Shown: positions 44,424-53,495, numbered from the stretch's first letter. The stretch: DNA of 64,000 bases from Opitutia bacterium ISCC 52 (GCA_014529675.2 CP076040.1:868001-932000); one strand, 5' to 3'. The notes: generated from the sequence alone by a model not told the origin. A program made the numbers and translations.

Positions 44424-45611
44424 ATGATAAGCCTAACTTTGTTGAGAATGCTTACACAGGATCAATATCCAATCCGCAAATGGGTCGTTGCTCTGCTAGC
44501 CTCGCTTTGCGCGGGTTCGGTACTATCAGCTAAGACCCAAGACGCCGATACACGTCCACCTTACGCTCTGTTTGAAGGAATGGATCTTCAAGTTTCCACT
44601 GAAGAGGGAGTTTTTCCGGTCGTAGGATTTACTAAGAAGCAAATCCTGGTTGCTCGGAACGGAAGTCATGACTCCCTTCCCACTAAAAGTAGTATCTCTT
44701 ATGCACTGCGCAGAAAACTCACGGATAAGTGGGTAAATCTGGAGATTGTGGAAACAGAGCTTTTCTACAGCCAAATGAATTCTGATTTCTCCGCCTATTC
44801 CACGGCTTTATCTGAAATTGATCGCGAGCAGGACAGATCTTTAGGCCATTCTTTTGGAGAACGAAGTGACCTGATTGGAGAGGATAATCCATTTGGGCGC
44901 GGAGGGACCGCGAGAATATCGGATTTGGATAACAGAACCCATTCGCTTTCTCGTGGGGACGGCTATGAAGGGTTGAGTCATGATCTGGAAGGAAAGCTTC
45001 ACGATCCACAAGCCTACGTTGATTCGCTAAGAGTGGTATTGGAATTAGACGTTGATGAGAGATTTAAAGGTGTCTATATAGTGCTGATTGCTCGTATTGA
45101 CTCTCCTGGTGCGGAGCCTGATGCTCGCCCCGTCATTCAAGTGGTGGGTCAGTTGAAGCCTGAGAAAACACGGCGAGTGAAAGTCGTGTTTAAAAACCTG
45201 CCTCAAGGCTTCTCTTTGTTAGGCATCGATGCTTATGTGTATAGTCAAGACGGGGAGATTCCTCATGCTTCGTCTGCCGACCTGACCATGTTATCTAGTG
45301 AAGAGGCATTCCAGTATTCATTGGGTAAATACAAACAAACGCGTGGCCAAAGTGAGCCGTCCTTGTTTCGTTCGCTTCCCGCTACTGGCATTACCTCATT
45401 TATCTCCGAAAAGGAGATTCTCAGGATCAAGGCAGACTTGATTGTGCACCCCGATGGTTCAGCTACCGTAGATTATTTAAGCACGGAAGATGATCCCATT
45501 ACTCAAAAGCTGGTTGGGGTGTTGGAAGGAGTGCGTTTCTTTCCAGCTATGGAAAATGGTCAACCGACCGAGAGCAAGATATCACTCAGATTGTCTAGCT
45601 TGGTGGACTAG
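44424..45611 (+). CDS. Exported protein with TonB-C-like C-terminal domain
   Basis: A 395-residue protein with an N-terminal hydrophobic helix (about 20-36, WVVALLASLCAGSVLSA). The mid-part is an unrecognised soluble domain with a Gly/Ser/Arg-rich insertion (about 145-190). The last 70 residues (LIVHPDGSATVDYLSTEDDPITQKL to GVRFFPAMENGQP) follow the TonB C-terminal / AgmX pattern: valine strand, helix, then the RFxPAxxxGxP strand. That domain contacts TonB-box receptors. The divergent position next to the large TonB receptor fits, but the N-terminal half lacks the usual proline-rich TonB spacer. Confidence 0.6.
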   Translation: MISLTLLRMLTQDQYPIRKWVVALLASLCAGSVLSAKTQDADTRPPYALFEGMDLQVSTEEGVFPVVGFTKKQILVARNGSHDSLPTKSSISYALRRKLTDKWVNLEIVETELFYSQMNSDFSAYSTALSEIDREQDRSLGHSFGERSDLIGEDNPFGRGGTARISDLDNRTHSLSRGDGYEGLSHDLEGKLHDPQAYVDSLRVVLELDVDERFKGVYIVLIARIDSPGAEPDARPVIQVVGQLKPEKTRRVKVVFKNLPQGFSLLGIDAYVYSQDGEIPHASSADLTMLSSEEAFQYSLGKYKQTRGQSEPSLFRSLPATGITSFISEKEILRIKADLIVHPDGSATVDYLSTEDDPITQKLVGVLEGVRFFPAMENGQPTESKISLRLSSLVD

Positions 45612-45631
45612 CGTACGCAGGTTGAACTTTC

Positions 45632-45655
45632 TGTAGGAGCGGCTTTACGCCGCGA
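45632..45655 (+). repeat. Single REP-like unit, GTAGGAGCGGC type
   Basis: TGTAGGAGCGGCTTTACGCC followed by GCGA. Identical in sequence to the minus-strand unit at 12399-12422. Confidence 0.75.
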
Positions 45656-45740
45656 TTGTATGGTAGCGGCTCATAGGTTGTTGGGTCTTGAACCCCTTAC
45701 GCAGCCGCACATGGAAACTTTTCTTTTACGGATTTAGAAT

Positions 45741-45822
45741 GAATGGACACGAATAGACACGAATTTCCGTCGACTTGAAAATGCTCCTTGCTGGGTTATT
45801 TATTCGTGTGCCTTCGTGTCCA
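45741..45822. repeat. Inverted repeat (GGACACGAAT / ATTCGTGTCC)
   Basis: Two arms of about 22-24 bases, each with an internal ACGAAT repetition, separated by about 37 bases. The arms are imperfect reverse complements. It looks like a non-coding repeat of the same class as 12311-12377 in layout, though the sequence differs. Confidence 0.55.
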
Positions 45823-45948
45823 CTGTTGGGGTGTAATTCCATTCGGTAGTGGTTAACTTTTTCATCTTATGCAGCTAGATAATCCCTGCACTTTTTAGGA
45901 TGTTCTCGACACCCTTGAGTGGGCTAACTCTAATTATGGGTTCAAGGT

Positions 45949-47289
45949 TTGCCCTTTATGCCTCTTTCTTCTCTGAAACTGATTCTTCATGCCTGCATTC
46001 TGACACTGATTGCAGTCCTCATGTACCTGAGTCTTTCCAGTTCTGGGAACGATCAATCAAGCTATCCCAATAAACCCATTCAAGTGGTGGTGCCCTACGA
46101 CCCAGGCGGAGGCACGGACACGTTTGCTCGGATCATTCAGAAAGGCATCAAGGATAACGATCTTATGCCTCAGCCACTCGTGGTGGTCAACAAGCCGGGT
46201 GGAGGCACGACCATCGGCAGCGGTTATGTGAAAGACGCCCGAACGGATGGTTACACGATGCTTTGTTTGCACGAAGCTATAATCACCGCGTATGTCACCG
46301 GGCAATCCCCGCATGGACCGGATGCCTTTGAGCCCGTTGGAGCCACGGGAGAAGTAATCCAGGTTATTTTAGTTTCCGAGGATTCCCCTTTTCAAACGAT
46401 TGAGCAGTTTATGGCAGAAGCGAAAGCGAAGCCAGAGACGATCAAGCTCGGAGTTACCATGAGTATGCCTACGCACTTTACCGGCTTAATGCTCGAAAGT
46501 TCTGCTCCCGATACACGGTTCCGGTTTGTTTCTTCTGGAGGGGGTGCTGCTCGCTTGGCATCCTTAATGGGGGGGCACGTCGATGCTTCCTTCTTTTCCG
46601 TGTCAGAATATATTCGTTTTAAATCCAATGGGCTGAGACCGCTTGCCGTGTTTGGTCCCACAAGGCACAATGGAGTTCCGGAAGTCCCGACCGCCATCGA
46701 GTCAGGATTCAATGTCAGTAACAGCAATCTTCAATACTGGTGGTTCCCTAAAGGAACAGATCCGGAGATTGTGGATTATTTATCCAACGTCCTGGATCAA
46801 GCCATGAAGACCGACTACGTGCGCGAGCGATTAGCCGAGCTGAGTATATTGCCACAGATTATAGTCGGGGATGAGTTGCGGGAGCGGATCGAGACCCGTA
46901 TGAAATCGTTTGCCGATATGACCATTGTGGAGCGGGTAATACTTCCCAATGTGGTCGCTTGGACCTTTGGAGCGATACTCGTGTTCGGTGTTGGTGTTTT
47001 GATGAATCATAGGCGGTCGCGAAAGAGCTTGGCCACCCAGGAAACAAACCTGCACTTGCGTTTTGACCTCGTCTGGAAATCGCTGCTTTTGGTGTTTGGT
47101 TATGTGCTCTTGATGGCCATGGGATGGTTGTCGTTTATCTGGGCAACCCTGCTGTTTGTATTCATGGGCTGTTTTGTGTTGGTCGATTTTAAGAAAGACA
47201 AACTACTTATTGTAGTGGAGTTATCGTTACTCATGTCCTTCGGAGTGCACCTGGTCTTTACTCAAATCTTTATGGTTTCGCTACCTTGA
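45949..47289 (+). CDS. Fused solute-binding (TctC) and small membrane subunit (TctB-like) of a tripartite tricarboxylate transporter
   Basis: A 446-residue protein. Residues 10-30 are a signal anchor. About 38-325 is a TctC-type binding protein (YPNKPIQVVVPYDPGGGTDTFAR, later GGGTTIGSG and GVPEVPTAIESG). From 332 to 446 come four hydrophobic helices (about 334-353, 377-394, 397-413, 418-440) ending in FMVSLP, the pattern of TctB after its first helix. The positively charged loop HRRSRKS (354-360) follows the first helix and so should be cytoplasmic, which keeps the binding domain outside. Such systems take up carboxylates with a cation gradient. The fusion is unusual: TctB and TctC are normally separate. 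Confidence 0.82.
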   Translation: MPFMPLSSLKLILHACILTLIAVLMYLSLSSSGNDQSSYPNKPIQVVVPYDPGGGTDTFARIIQKGIKDNDLMPQPLVVVNKPGGGTTIGSGYVKDARTDGYTMLCLHEAIITAYVTGQSPHGPDAFEPVGATGEVIQVILVSEDSPFQTIEQFMAEAKAKPETIKLGVTMSMPTHFTGLMLESSAPDTRFRFVSSGGGAARLASLMGGHVDASFFSVSEYIRFKSNGLRPLAVFGPTRHNGVPEVPTAIESGFNVSNSNLQYWWFPKGTDPEIVDYLSNVLDQAMKTDYVRERLAELSILPQIIVGDELRERIETRMKSFADMTIVERVILPNVVAWTFGAILVFGVGVLMNHRRSRKSLATQETNLHLRFDLVWKSLLLVFGYVLLMAMGWLSFIWATLLFVFMGCFVLVDFKKDKLLIVVELSLLMSFGVHLVFTQIFMVSLP

Positions 47290-47293
47290 CTCT

Positions 47294-48796
47294 ATGAGTG
47301 GAATGGAATCAGCCATAGCATACATCTTCAGCATTCAAGGAATACTCTTAGTCGTTTGTGGGACTATCCTCGGGATTACGGTGGGTGCCGTACCCGGGTT
47401 GACGGGGGCGATGCTGATTTCGCTTACCTTACCGCTCACTTTCAGCATGGATCCCGTGGCGGCCTTTATTCTTTTGATATCCATGTACGTGGGTGCTGTG
47501 AGTGGTGGATTGATAACAGCCACTTTGCTCCGCATGCCAGGTACGCCGGCCTCCATCATGACAACGTTGGATGGTTACCCCATGGCAAAGGGTGGAAAGC
47601 CGGGTCGGGCACTCGGCTTGGGGATTACCGCCTCCTTTGTTGGTGGACTGGTTTCTTGGGTATTTCTCATTTCCTTGTCCGCGCCTATCGCTCGTTACTC
47701 GACCAAACTGGGTCCCTTCGATTTCTTTTCATTGGTCCTGATGGCTCTGGTGCTCATCGCTTCGGTTGGTGGCAAATCAATGAGCCGTTCCTTTTTCTCG
47801 GCGGCCTGTGGAGTCTTTGCATCGCTTCCCGGTGTGGATAAGGCGACCGGGGCCTTAAGGCTCACCTTTGGATTTGAAGAATTGAATGGGGGGCTAAAGC
47901 TTCTGCCGGTTTTAATTGGTATGTTCGCCATCAGTCAGATCATTTCGGATATCAGTAGAATCAACGAAAAGATCGAAGTCATCCCGGTAAAGAAACGAGG
48001 AGACATGCTCTTCAAATTGCGGGACTGGAAGAATCAGGCGGTTAATATGATACGCTCTTCGATGATCGGGACCTGGATAGGTATCCTTCCTGGCATTGGT
48101 GCCAATATTGGTTCAGTGACCGCTTACAGTGCTGCCAAGTCCTTCGCCGATCCTGAAGAAAAGGAGAAGTTTGGAAAAGGATCGGAGGTGGCCGTGGTTG
48201 CCGCCGAATCTGCGAATAATGCAAGCATTGGGGGCGCGCTTATTCCCCTTATTTCGTTGGGTATCCCTGGGAGTGTCATTGATGCCATTCTCTTGGGAGC
48301 GCTGCTCGTTCATGGTCTTCAGCCGGGCCCACTTCTCTTTCAGCAAAACCCAACCATGGTCTACACGATTATGGGGACTCTGTTTGTTGCCAACGTCTTC
48401 ATGTTTTTCTTCATGATCTTCGCCGTCAAATACCTGGCGCGCTTGGCAACCATCCCACGTGGATTGTTAATGCCCGTTATTTTGGTATTCTGCATCATTG
48501 GTTCTTTTGCCCTGGCTACCCGCATGTTCGATGTGTGGACGATGCTGTTGTTTGGACTTCTTGGATTTGCCTTTGAGCGACTTCAAGTTCCGCTCGCACC
48601 CTTCGTTATTGGCTTCGTCCTTGCTCCGGTTGCCGAAGAAAATTTACTGACCGGGCTCATGGCATCCAATGGTAGTTATTTGCCATTGATCACGAGACCG
48701 GTTTCGCTGGTATTTGTCATTATATCAGTCTCACTTTTACTGGTTCCCATGTATAAACGTTTTCGACCAAAAATTGAAAACAAATCCCATAACTAG
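47294..48796 (+). CDS. tctA: Tripartite tricarboxylate transporter large permease TctA
   Basis: A 500-residue polytopic protein with about 12 helices. The TctA signatures are GAVPGLTGAMLISLTLPLTF near the start, YVGAVSGGLITATLLRMPGTPAS, and in the second half IGILPGIGANIGSVTAYSAAK, an internal repeat of the same motif. It forms the substrate channel of the TTT system with the fused TctC-TctB protein encoded 4 bases upstream. It lies 3 bases before a sulfatase gene, so transporter and sulfatase are one transcript. The substrate is probably an organic acid or a sulfated organic compound. Confidence 0.93.
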   Translation: MSGMESAIAYIFSIQGILLVVCGTILGITVGAVPGLTGAMLISLTLPLTFSMDPVAAFILLISMYVGAVSGGLITATLLRMPGTPASIMTTLDGYPMAKGGKPGRALGLGITASFVGGLVSWVFLISLSAPIARYSTKLGPFDFFSLVLMALVLIASVGGKSMSRSFFSAACGVFASLPGVDKATGALRLTFGFEELNGGLKLLPVLIGMFAISQIISDISRINEKIEVIPVKKRGDMLFKLRDWKNQAVNMIRSSMIGTWIGILPGIGANIGSVTAYSAAKSFADPEEKEKFGKGSEVAVVAAESANNASIGGALIPLISLGIPGSVIDAILLGALLVHGLQPGPLLFQQNPTMVYTIMGTLFVANVFMFFFMIFAVKYLARLATIPRGLLMPVILVFCIIGSFALATRMFDVWTMLLFGLLGFAFERLQVPLAPFVIGFVLAPVAEENLLTGLMASNGSYLPLITRPVSLVFVIISVSLLLVPMYKRFRPKIENKSHN

Positions 48797-48799
48797 TTT

Positions 48800-50353
48800 A
48801 TGAAAAACATCATCGTCCTGTTGCTCATTGTCTACGGTACTTCCTTCGCTCAAGAGCGCCCGAATGTATTGTTCATTTTTACTGATGATCAATCTACGCG
48901 AACGGTCAGTTCTTACCCCGATGCTTATCATTGGACCGATACACCAAATATAGATAAGTTTGCCAGTCAGGGGATTCAGTTTAACAATGCTTATATCGGT
49001 TCCTGGTGTATGCCGTCGCGTGCGACTTTCCTTACCGGGCTGCATCAGCATGCCATTCAATCCATGCGCATGGAGGGAGAGTACCCGGGGTGTGAATACG
49101 ATCCAGAGCTTTGTGAGTATTGGCCGAAGGCATTGAGGAGTGAAGGGTACTACACCGCTCAAATTGGTAAATGGCACACGGGCACAGATACGGGCTATGG
49201 AAGGGATTGGGATCATCAAATTGTTTGGAACCGTCCCCGTTATCCAGAGAACTCGCCCAACTACTACTACGATCAATTGACTGAAATTGATGGGCAACCT
49301 CCGGTTATGGTGGAGGGGTATACCACCGATAATTATACTGATTGGGCGGTTGAGTTTATCGAGGGTAAGAATCGCGATGAATCTAAGCCCTGGTTTCTGT
49401 GGTTATGTTATGGAGCGGTGCATGGGCCCTTTACTCCGGCCGACCGTCATTTGGATGACTATGCCGATGCTGACACACCGGACATTGAAGACATCTACCC
49501 TCCACGTCCTGGAAAGCCGGCTTACGTGAATCGCTGGGAATTGTGGGAAAAAGGCCCTGGTGGGATACCGGTTGAGAAGGCCAGAGTAGGAGAGACGCCC
49601 GTGGGCATGGTCGATACACCAGGCCGACCGCTCAAAGATTGGATTCGTCAATACCAGCAAGGTGTTCTGGCGATTGATGAGGGGGTCGCTCGATTGCTTC
49701 AATCTTTGAAGGATTCCGGGCAGGATGAAAACACCATCGTGGTATTTACCTCTGATCAAGGATTTGCCTGGGGGCAGCATGGCTATAAGGGGAAGATGGC
49801 TCCGTACCGAGCCGCTATTTCAGCTCCTTTGATTTTTAGACTGCCTCCTAAACTCGCCAATGCGAACCGGAGTCGTGGCACCGTCGTTCAGACCCAAGTG
49901 AGTGGAGTGGATGTTCCTGTAACGTTGTTCTCGCTCATGGGATTGGATCTGCCCTGGAAAATGCACGGGCATGATTTAACGCCTCTGCTGCTGGATCCTG
50001 AAGCGAAGTGGAACTATCCGGCAGTGATGATACACACCGCACGTCAATTTGGAGAAAACACCCAGCGAGTTCCAACACTTGATGAGCCTTTGATTCTCTA
50101 TCATCCACCCACCGTAGGAGTTCCCTGGTACGTGATGTTGAGCCAGGGACGGTACAAATATATCCGAACCTTGGTCGAAGGGGAAATGGAGGAGCTATAC
50201 GATGTGGTTAGTGATCCCGATGAGTTGCACAATTTGGCATTCGATAAAAGTTACCGGCAGGTCTTGTTGAAATACCGGAAGGCTATGATCAAAGAACTTA
50301 AGCGAACCGATGCCAAGTTCGTGAATGATATGCCTTCAGTAGCTGAGCTATAA
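48800..50353 (+). CDS. Secreted sulfatase
   Basis: A 517-residue sulfatase with a signal peptide (about 1-17, ending SFAQ). Metal site IFTDDQSTR (Asp29-Asp30), formylglycine motif CMPSR (Cys70-Arg74) in WCMPSRATFLTG, GKWHTG and later FTSDQGFAWGQHGYKGK. All expected catalytic elements are present. It follows TctA with a 3-base gap, which suggests that its product or an intact sulfated compound is imported by the TTT system. The substrate is unknown. Confidence 0.93.
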   Translation: MKNIIVLLLIVYGTSFAQERPNVLFIFTDDQSTRTVSSYPDAYHWTDTPNIDKFASQGIQFNNAYIGSWCMPSRATFLTGLHQHAIQSMRMEGEYPGCEYDPELCEYWPKALRSEGYYTAQIGKWHTGTDTGYGRDWDHQIVWNRPRYPENSPNYYYDQLTEIDGQPPVMVEGYTTDNYTDWAVEFIEGKNRDESKPWFLWLCYGAVHGPFTPADRHLDDYADADTPDIEDIYPPRPGKPAYVNRWELWEKGPGGIPVEKARVGETPVGMVDTPGRPLKDWIRQYQQGVLAIDEGVARLLQSLKDSGQDENTIVVFTSDQGFAWGQHGYKGKMAPYRAAISAPLIFRLPPKLANANRSRGTVVQTQVSGVDVPVTLFSLMGLDLPWKMHGHDLTPLLLDPEAKWNYPAVMIHTARQFGENTQRVPTLDEPLILYHPPTVGVPWYVMLSQGRYKYIRTLVEGEMEELYDVVSDPDELHNLAFDKSYRQVLLKYRKAMIKELKRTDAKFVNDMPSVAEL

Positions 50354-50380
50354 CAATTCGAATGATAAATCCAAAAAATA

Positions 50381-50454
50381 CGGCACTGCGGGGACGCAGT
50401 TGCCCTACCTCAATAACTTGAATGGGTAGGGCAATCGCGTCCTCGCGATGCCGT
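50381..50454. repeat. Paired REP-like element, GTAGGGC family
   Basis: The left unit CGGCACTGCGGGGACGCAGT plus TGCCCTACC (50381-50409) faces the right unit GGGTAGGGCAATCGCGTCCT plus CGCGATGCCGT (50424-50454). It is a BIME-like pair lying between two sulfatase genes. Confidence 0.8.
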
Positions 50455-50477
50455 ATTAACCTTGCTCTTTAATAATC

Positions 50478-51884
50478 ATGACGCGACCTAACATCCTTTT
50501 CTACTGCACGGATCAGCAACGTTTCGATACGATCGGAGCGCTTGGAAATCCTTATGTAAAAACCTCCCGTATGGATCAGCTTGTGGGAGAGGGGACGGCC
50601 TTTACTCACGCCTATTGCCAGAGCCCTATTTGCACGCCCAGTCGATCCAGCTTTATGACGGGACTTTATCCAACCCGGGTACACAACACCCGTAATGGAA
50701 ACGACACCTGGCCCAAAGATGCACCACCACTCATTTCAAAAATGCTGGCTGATTCCGGTTATACCTGCGGCAACGTAGGCAAATTTCACCTGACCAGTTC
50801 AGGCCTGCGAACGGAGCCTCGTCTCGACGATGGGTATAGCTACTGGAAATTCAGCCACGCCCCACGAGACGACTGGGAAGAAGGGCACGACTATGCCGAT
50901 TGGGTGAGGGAGAAAGGGGGCGATTTGGATGCCTTGCGAGAGAGCCCCGAGAACGTTCCGCCGGAATTCCATCAAACCACCTGGGCTACGGATTGTTCCA
51001 TTGAATTTATTAATCAGAATGAAGATCAACCCTGGTTTCTCACGGTTAATGTTTATGATCCTCATCCACCTTTTGTCCCGCCCAAGGTCTATGCTGATCA
51101 GTTCAATCCAGACGACATGCCAGGTGCACATCATGAGGAGTCGGATCGGGAGACGCATGCCTATTTAAACGAAGTCGATTTTCAGAAAGCATCGAAGGTT
51201 TATCGAAGCCGGGAAGAGTTTGATGCCAAAAAAGAACAAGCGCTTTACTATGCAATGATTGCGCAGGTTGATGATCAATTTGCTCGCTTATTAAAGGCTC
51301 TCGAAGACAGCGGACAGAAGGAGAACACCCTTATCGTTTTTTCCAGTGATCACGGAGAAGCGCTGGGGGATCACGGACTCATTCTCAAGGGCTGCCGGTT
51401 TTATGAAGGACTGGTTCGTGTGCCTCTAATATTTAGTTGGCCCGGAGTGATTAAAGAGAACCTTAAAGCCGATGGATTGGTTGAGTTGCTCGACCTGTCA
51501 GCAACGATTCTTGATTTTGCAGGATTGGACATACCGGAGTATTTCCAGGGGAACTCACTTCGTTCCATCCTCGAAGGCGAGAAGAGTGGGGAGCATATCC
51601 GCGATTCGGTACGTTGTGAGTATTTCGATGCCATCTCTGCTCACTTCTGCGGAGGGAACGGGAGTTGGGCCACTATGTACCGGCATGGTCAATACAAAAT
51701 CAACGTTTATCACGGACTCAATGTCGGCGAACTCTATGATTTGGAAGATGATCCTTGGGAGCACAAAAATCTCTGGAACAGTCCCGAGCACGAAGCTCTG
51801 AAAAATAAACTCATATTTGAGAGCTTTGAGCAGCATGTCCTGTTGACCACCGATGTCGGGTCCAAGCGAATCGCACCGATGTGA
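50478..51884 (+). CDS. Leaderless (probably cytoplasmic) sulfatase
   Basis: A 468-residue sulfatase that starts directly with the catalytic fold: MTRPNILFYCTDQQRFDT, with no signal peptide. The formylglycine motif is CTPSR (Cys52-Arg56) in PICTPSRSSFMTGLYPTR. GKFHL and FSSDHGEALGDHGL complete the active site. The lack of a leader, beside a transporter for small organic anions, suggests desulfation inside the cell of an imported sulfated compound. Formylglycine would then be installed in the cytoplasm. An alternative start further upstream with a leader was looked for and not found. Confidence 0.9.
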   Translation: MTRPNILFYCTDQQRFDTIGALGNPYVKTSRMDQLVGEGTAFTHAYCQSPICTPSRSSFMTGLYPTRVHNTRNGNDTWPKDAPPLISKMLADSGYTCGNVGKFHLTSSGLRTEPRLDDGYSYWKFSHAPRDDWEEGHDYADWVREKGGDLDALRESPENVPPEFHQTTWATDCSIEFINQNEDQPWFLTVNVYDPHPPFVPPKVYADQFNPDDMPGAHHEESDRETHAYLNEVDFQKASKVYRSREEFDAKKEQALYYAMIAQVDDQFARLLKALEDSGQKENTLIVFSSDHGEALGDHGLILKGCRFYEGLVRVPLIFSWPGVIKENLKADGLVELLDLSATILDFAGLDIPEYFQGNSLRSILEGEKSGEHIRDSVRCEYFDAISAHFCGGNGSWATMYRHGQYKINVYHGLNVGELYDLEDDPWEHKNLWNSPEHEALKNKLIFESFEQHVLLTTDVGSKRIAPM

Positions 51885-52235
51885 GGGTTTGTATATTGGC
51901 TGTCCGAGCGATAAGAAGGGAACTTGCTCTCGATTGCTTCTGTTCAAAAGTTACGTCGTTGCTAGCAATCATATATTTCAACTCATTCATTGAGCTAGTA
52001 GGCTGGCGAGTTTTTAATCACTCTCCACACTGGCTAAACGATTGCTTTTCCCCATGTATTCCTACTCTTCTCATATCTGCCCTATAAAATTCATGCGTTT
52101 TCATTTTTCTGCTCTCCTTCTTTTGCTTATTCCTACCTTGTGTGCTGTGGGTTTAGAGGGTGAGGCGAAACCAAACATTGCACTCAACAAAAAATAGATT
52201 TTCACTCCTTTTCCTTACACCTCTAATTTTATCCT
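51885..52235. other. Gap with a short leader-peptide remnant
   Basis: No full gene. The last part holds a 34-codon reading frame that looks like a secretion signal with nothing after it (52093-52197). The first 200 bases show no recognisable feature. Confidence 0.55.
52093..52197 (+). pseudogene. Orphan signal-peptide reading frame, possible sulfatase remnant
   Basis: The 34 codons from ATG 52093 to TAG 52195-52197 encode MRFHFSALLLLLIPTLCAVG, then LEGEAKPNIALNKK. This is a complete-looking signal peptide followed by KPNIAL, which is how secreted sulfatases begin their mature chain (KPNIVL...). The stop comes at once and the VCBS-repeat lipoprotein follows. It may be the stub left after deletion of a sulfatase gene between two present-day genes. 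It could also be a chance open frame. Confidence 0.4.
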
Positions 52236-53456
52236 ATGAAACATTCAGTTCTTCTGCTCCTTCTTCCCATAGTATTTTCGGCTTGCTCAGGAGGCAGCGA
52301 TTCATCCGGTGAAATTAAGTGGCGTGTTAAGAAGCTCACCGTCGACGCGAATGAAGGCATTGCGATTGCCGATTTTAATGGCGATGGTTTACCGGATGTT
52401 TCTGCAGGTCGAAATTGGTATCCAGCTCCCGACTACATAGCGCAGCCAGTTCGTGGATTCGACGATTGGAACGGTTACGTGCAATCCAATGGAGACTTCG
52501 CTTACGATGTAAACCAGGACGGTCTTATGGATATCGTGGCGGGATCTTTTCTTCCCACAGAAGTGCACTGGTACGAGAATCCAGGGCCTGATCGACTTCA
52601 ACTGGGGCATCAGTTTATCAAACACTTTTTAACGGATACCGGTCTGAGCCAAAACGAAGCTTCCATGATGCACGATTTTAATGGCGACGGTATCCCTGAA
52701 TGGGTCACCAATAGTTGGAATGTGAAAAGCGCTATGGCCGTCTGGTCTTTTTCAACTGAGGAGCGAGAGGTGCAGGTGATCAAAGGTAAGAAAACGGTCA
52801 CCGAAAAGAAATGGGTTCCGACATTGAAGAAGCATCTGATCGGTGATTCTGGCAATGGGCATGGTATGGCTTTTGGAGATATCAACGGGGACGGCCGTGA
52901 AGACATCATGGTTGGTATGGGCTGGTATGAACGTCCTGAAGGAGATCCTTTAGCTCAGAAATGGATCTGGCATCCTCATGGAGGAGAAAACTGGCATGCA
53001 TCCGTGCCTTGCCTGGTTCGTGACATGAACGGAGACGGTATCAACGACGTCATCTGGGGGAAGGGGCATTCTTACGGACTTTATTGGTGGGAAGGACAAG
53101 GAGTAGATGACCAGGGAGAGCCGCAATGGAAGGAACACATCATCGATGAATCTTTCTCTCAGCCGCATGCGCTTCATTGGGCTGACATTGATGGAGACGG
53201 AGAGGACGAGCTCATTACGGGAAAACGAATATTTGCTCACAATGGCAAGGACGATGGTGGCACCGAGCCTTCTGTCGTGTATTACTACGAATGGAATAAG
53301 TCTGATTTGAAGTTTGAACGTCACACGATTGATGACTCGGGTACTGTGGGCATCGGTTTGCAGATTCGAACTCATGACCTGGATGGTGATGGCGACCTCG
53401 ATATCGCTCTCGCAGGCAAATTTGGAACACACATTCTATTTAACGAGGGTCGGTAA
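52236..53456 (+). CDS. FG-GAP/VCBS-repeat lipoprotein
   Basis: A 406-residue exported protein with a leader ending FSAC (Cys17), a lipobox-like site. It carries repeated calcium-binding motifs of the FG-GAP/VCBS kind: DFNGDGLPD (residues 49-57), DVNQDGLMD, DFNGDGIPE, DINGDGRED, DMNGDGIND, DIDGDGED and DLDGDGDLD. These form an integrin-like beta-propeller that binds Ca2+. It probably sits on the outer face of a membrane and binds a ligand or polymer. It lies in the sulfatase region on the same strand, without an obvious partner. Confidence 0.88.
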   Translation: MKHSVLLLLLPIVFSACSGGSDSSGEIKWRVKKLTVDANEGIAIADFNGDGLPDVSAGRNWYPAPDYIAQPVRGFDDWNGYVQSNGDFAYDVNQDGLMDIVAGSFLPTEVHWYENPGPDRLQLGHQFIKHFLTDTGLSQNEASMMHDFNGDGIPEWVTNSWNVKSAMAVWSFSTEEREVQVIKGKKTVTEKKWVPTLKKHLIGDSGNGHGMAFGDINGDGREDIMVGMGWYERPEGDPLAQKWIWHPHGGENWHASVPCLVRDMNGDGINDVIWGKGHSYGLYWWEGQGVDDQGEPQWKEHIIDESFSQPHALHWADIDGDGEDELITGKRIFAHNGKDDGGTEPSVVYYYEWNKSDLKFERHTIDDSGTVGIGLQIRTHDLDGDGDLDIALAGKFGTHILFNEGR

Positions 53457-53495
53457 AAGCTCAGCAGCTAAGTTTTCTAGTATCGGTGTTTTCGA

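Larger units (their letters stand above)
45612..45948. other. Gene-free gap with repeats
   Basis: Contains a GTAGGAGCGGC REP-like unit (45632-45655) and an inverted repeat, GAATGGACACGAATAGACAC starting at 45741 paired with ATTCGTGTGCCTTCGTGTCC at 45802-45821. No gene or clear terminator seen. Confidence 0.7.
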
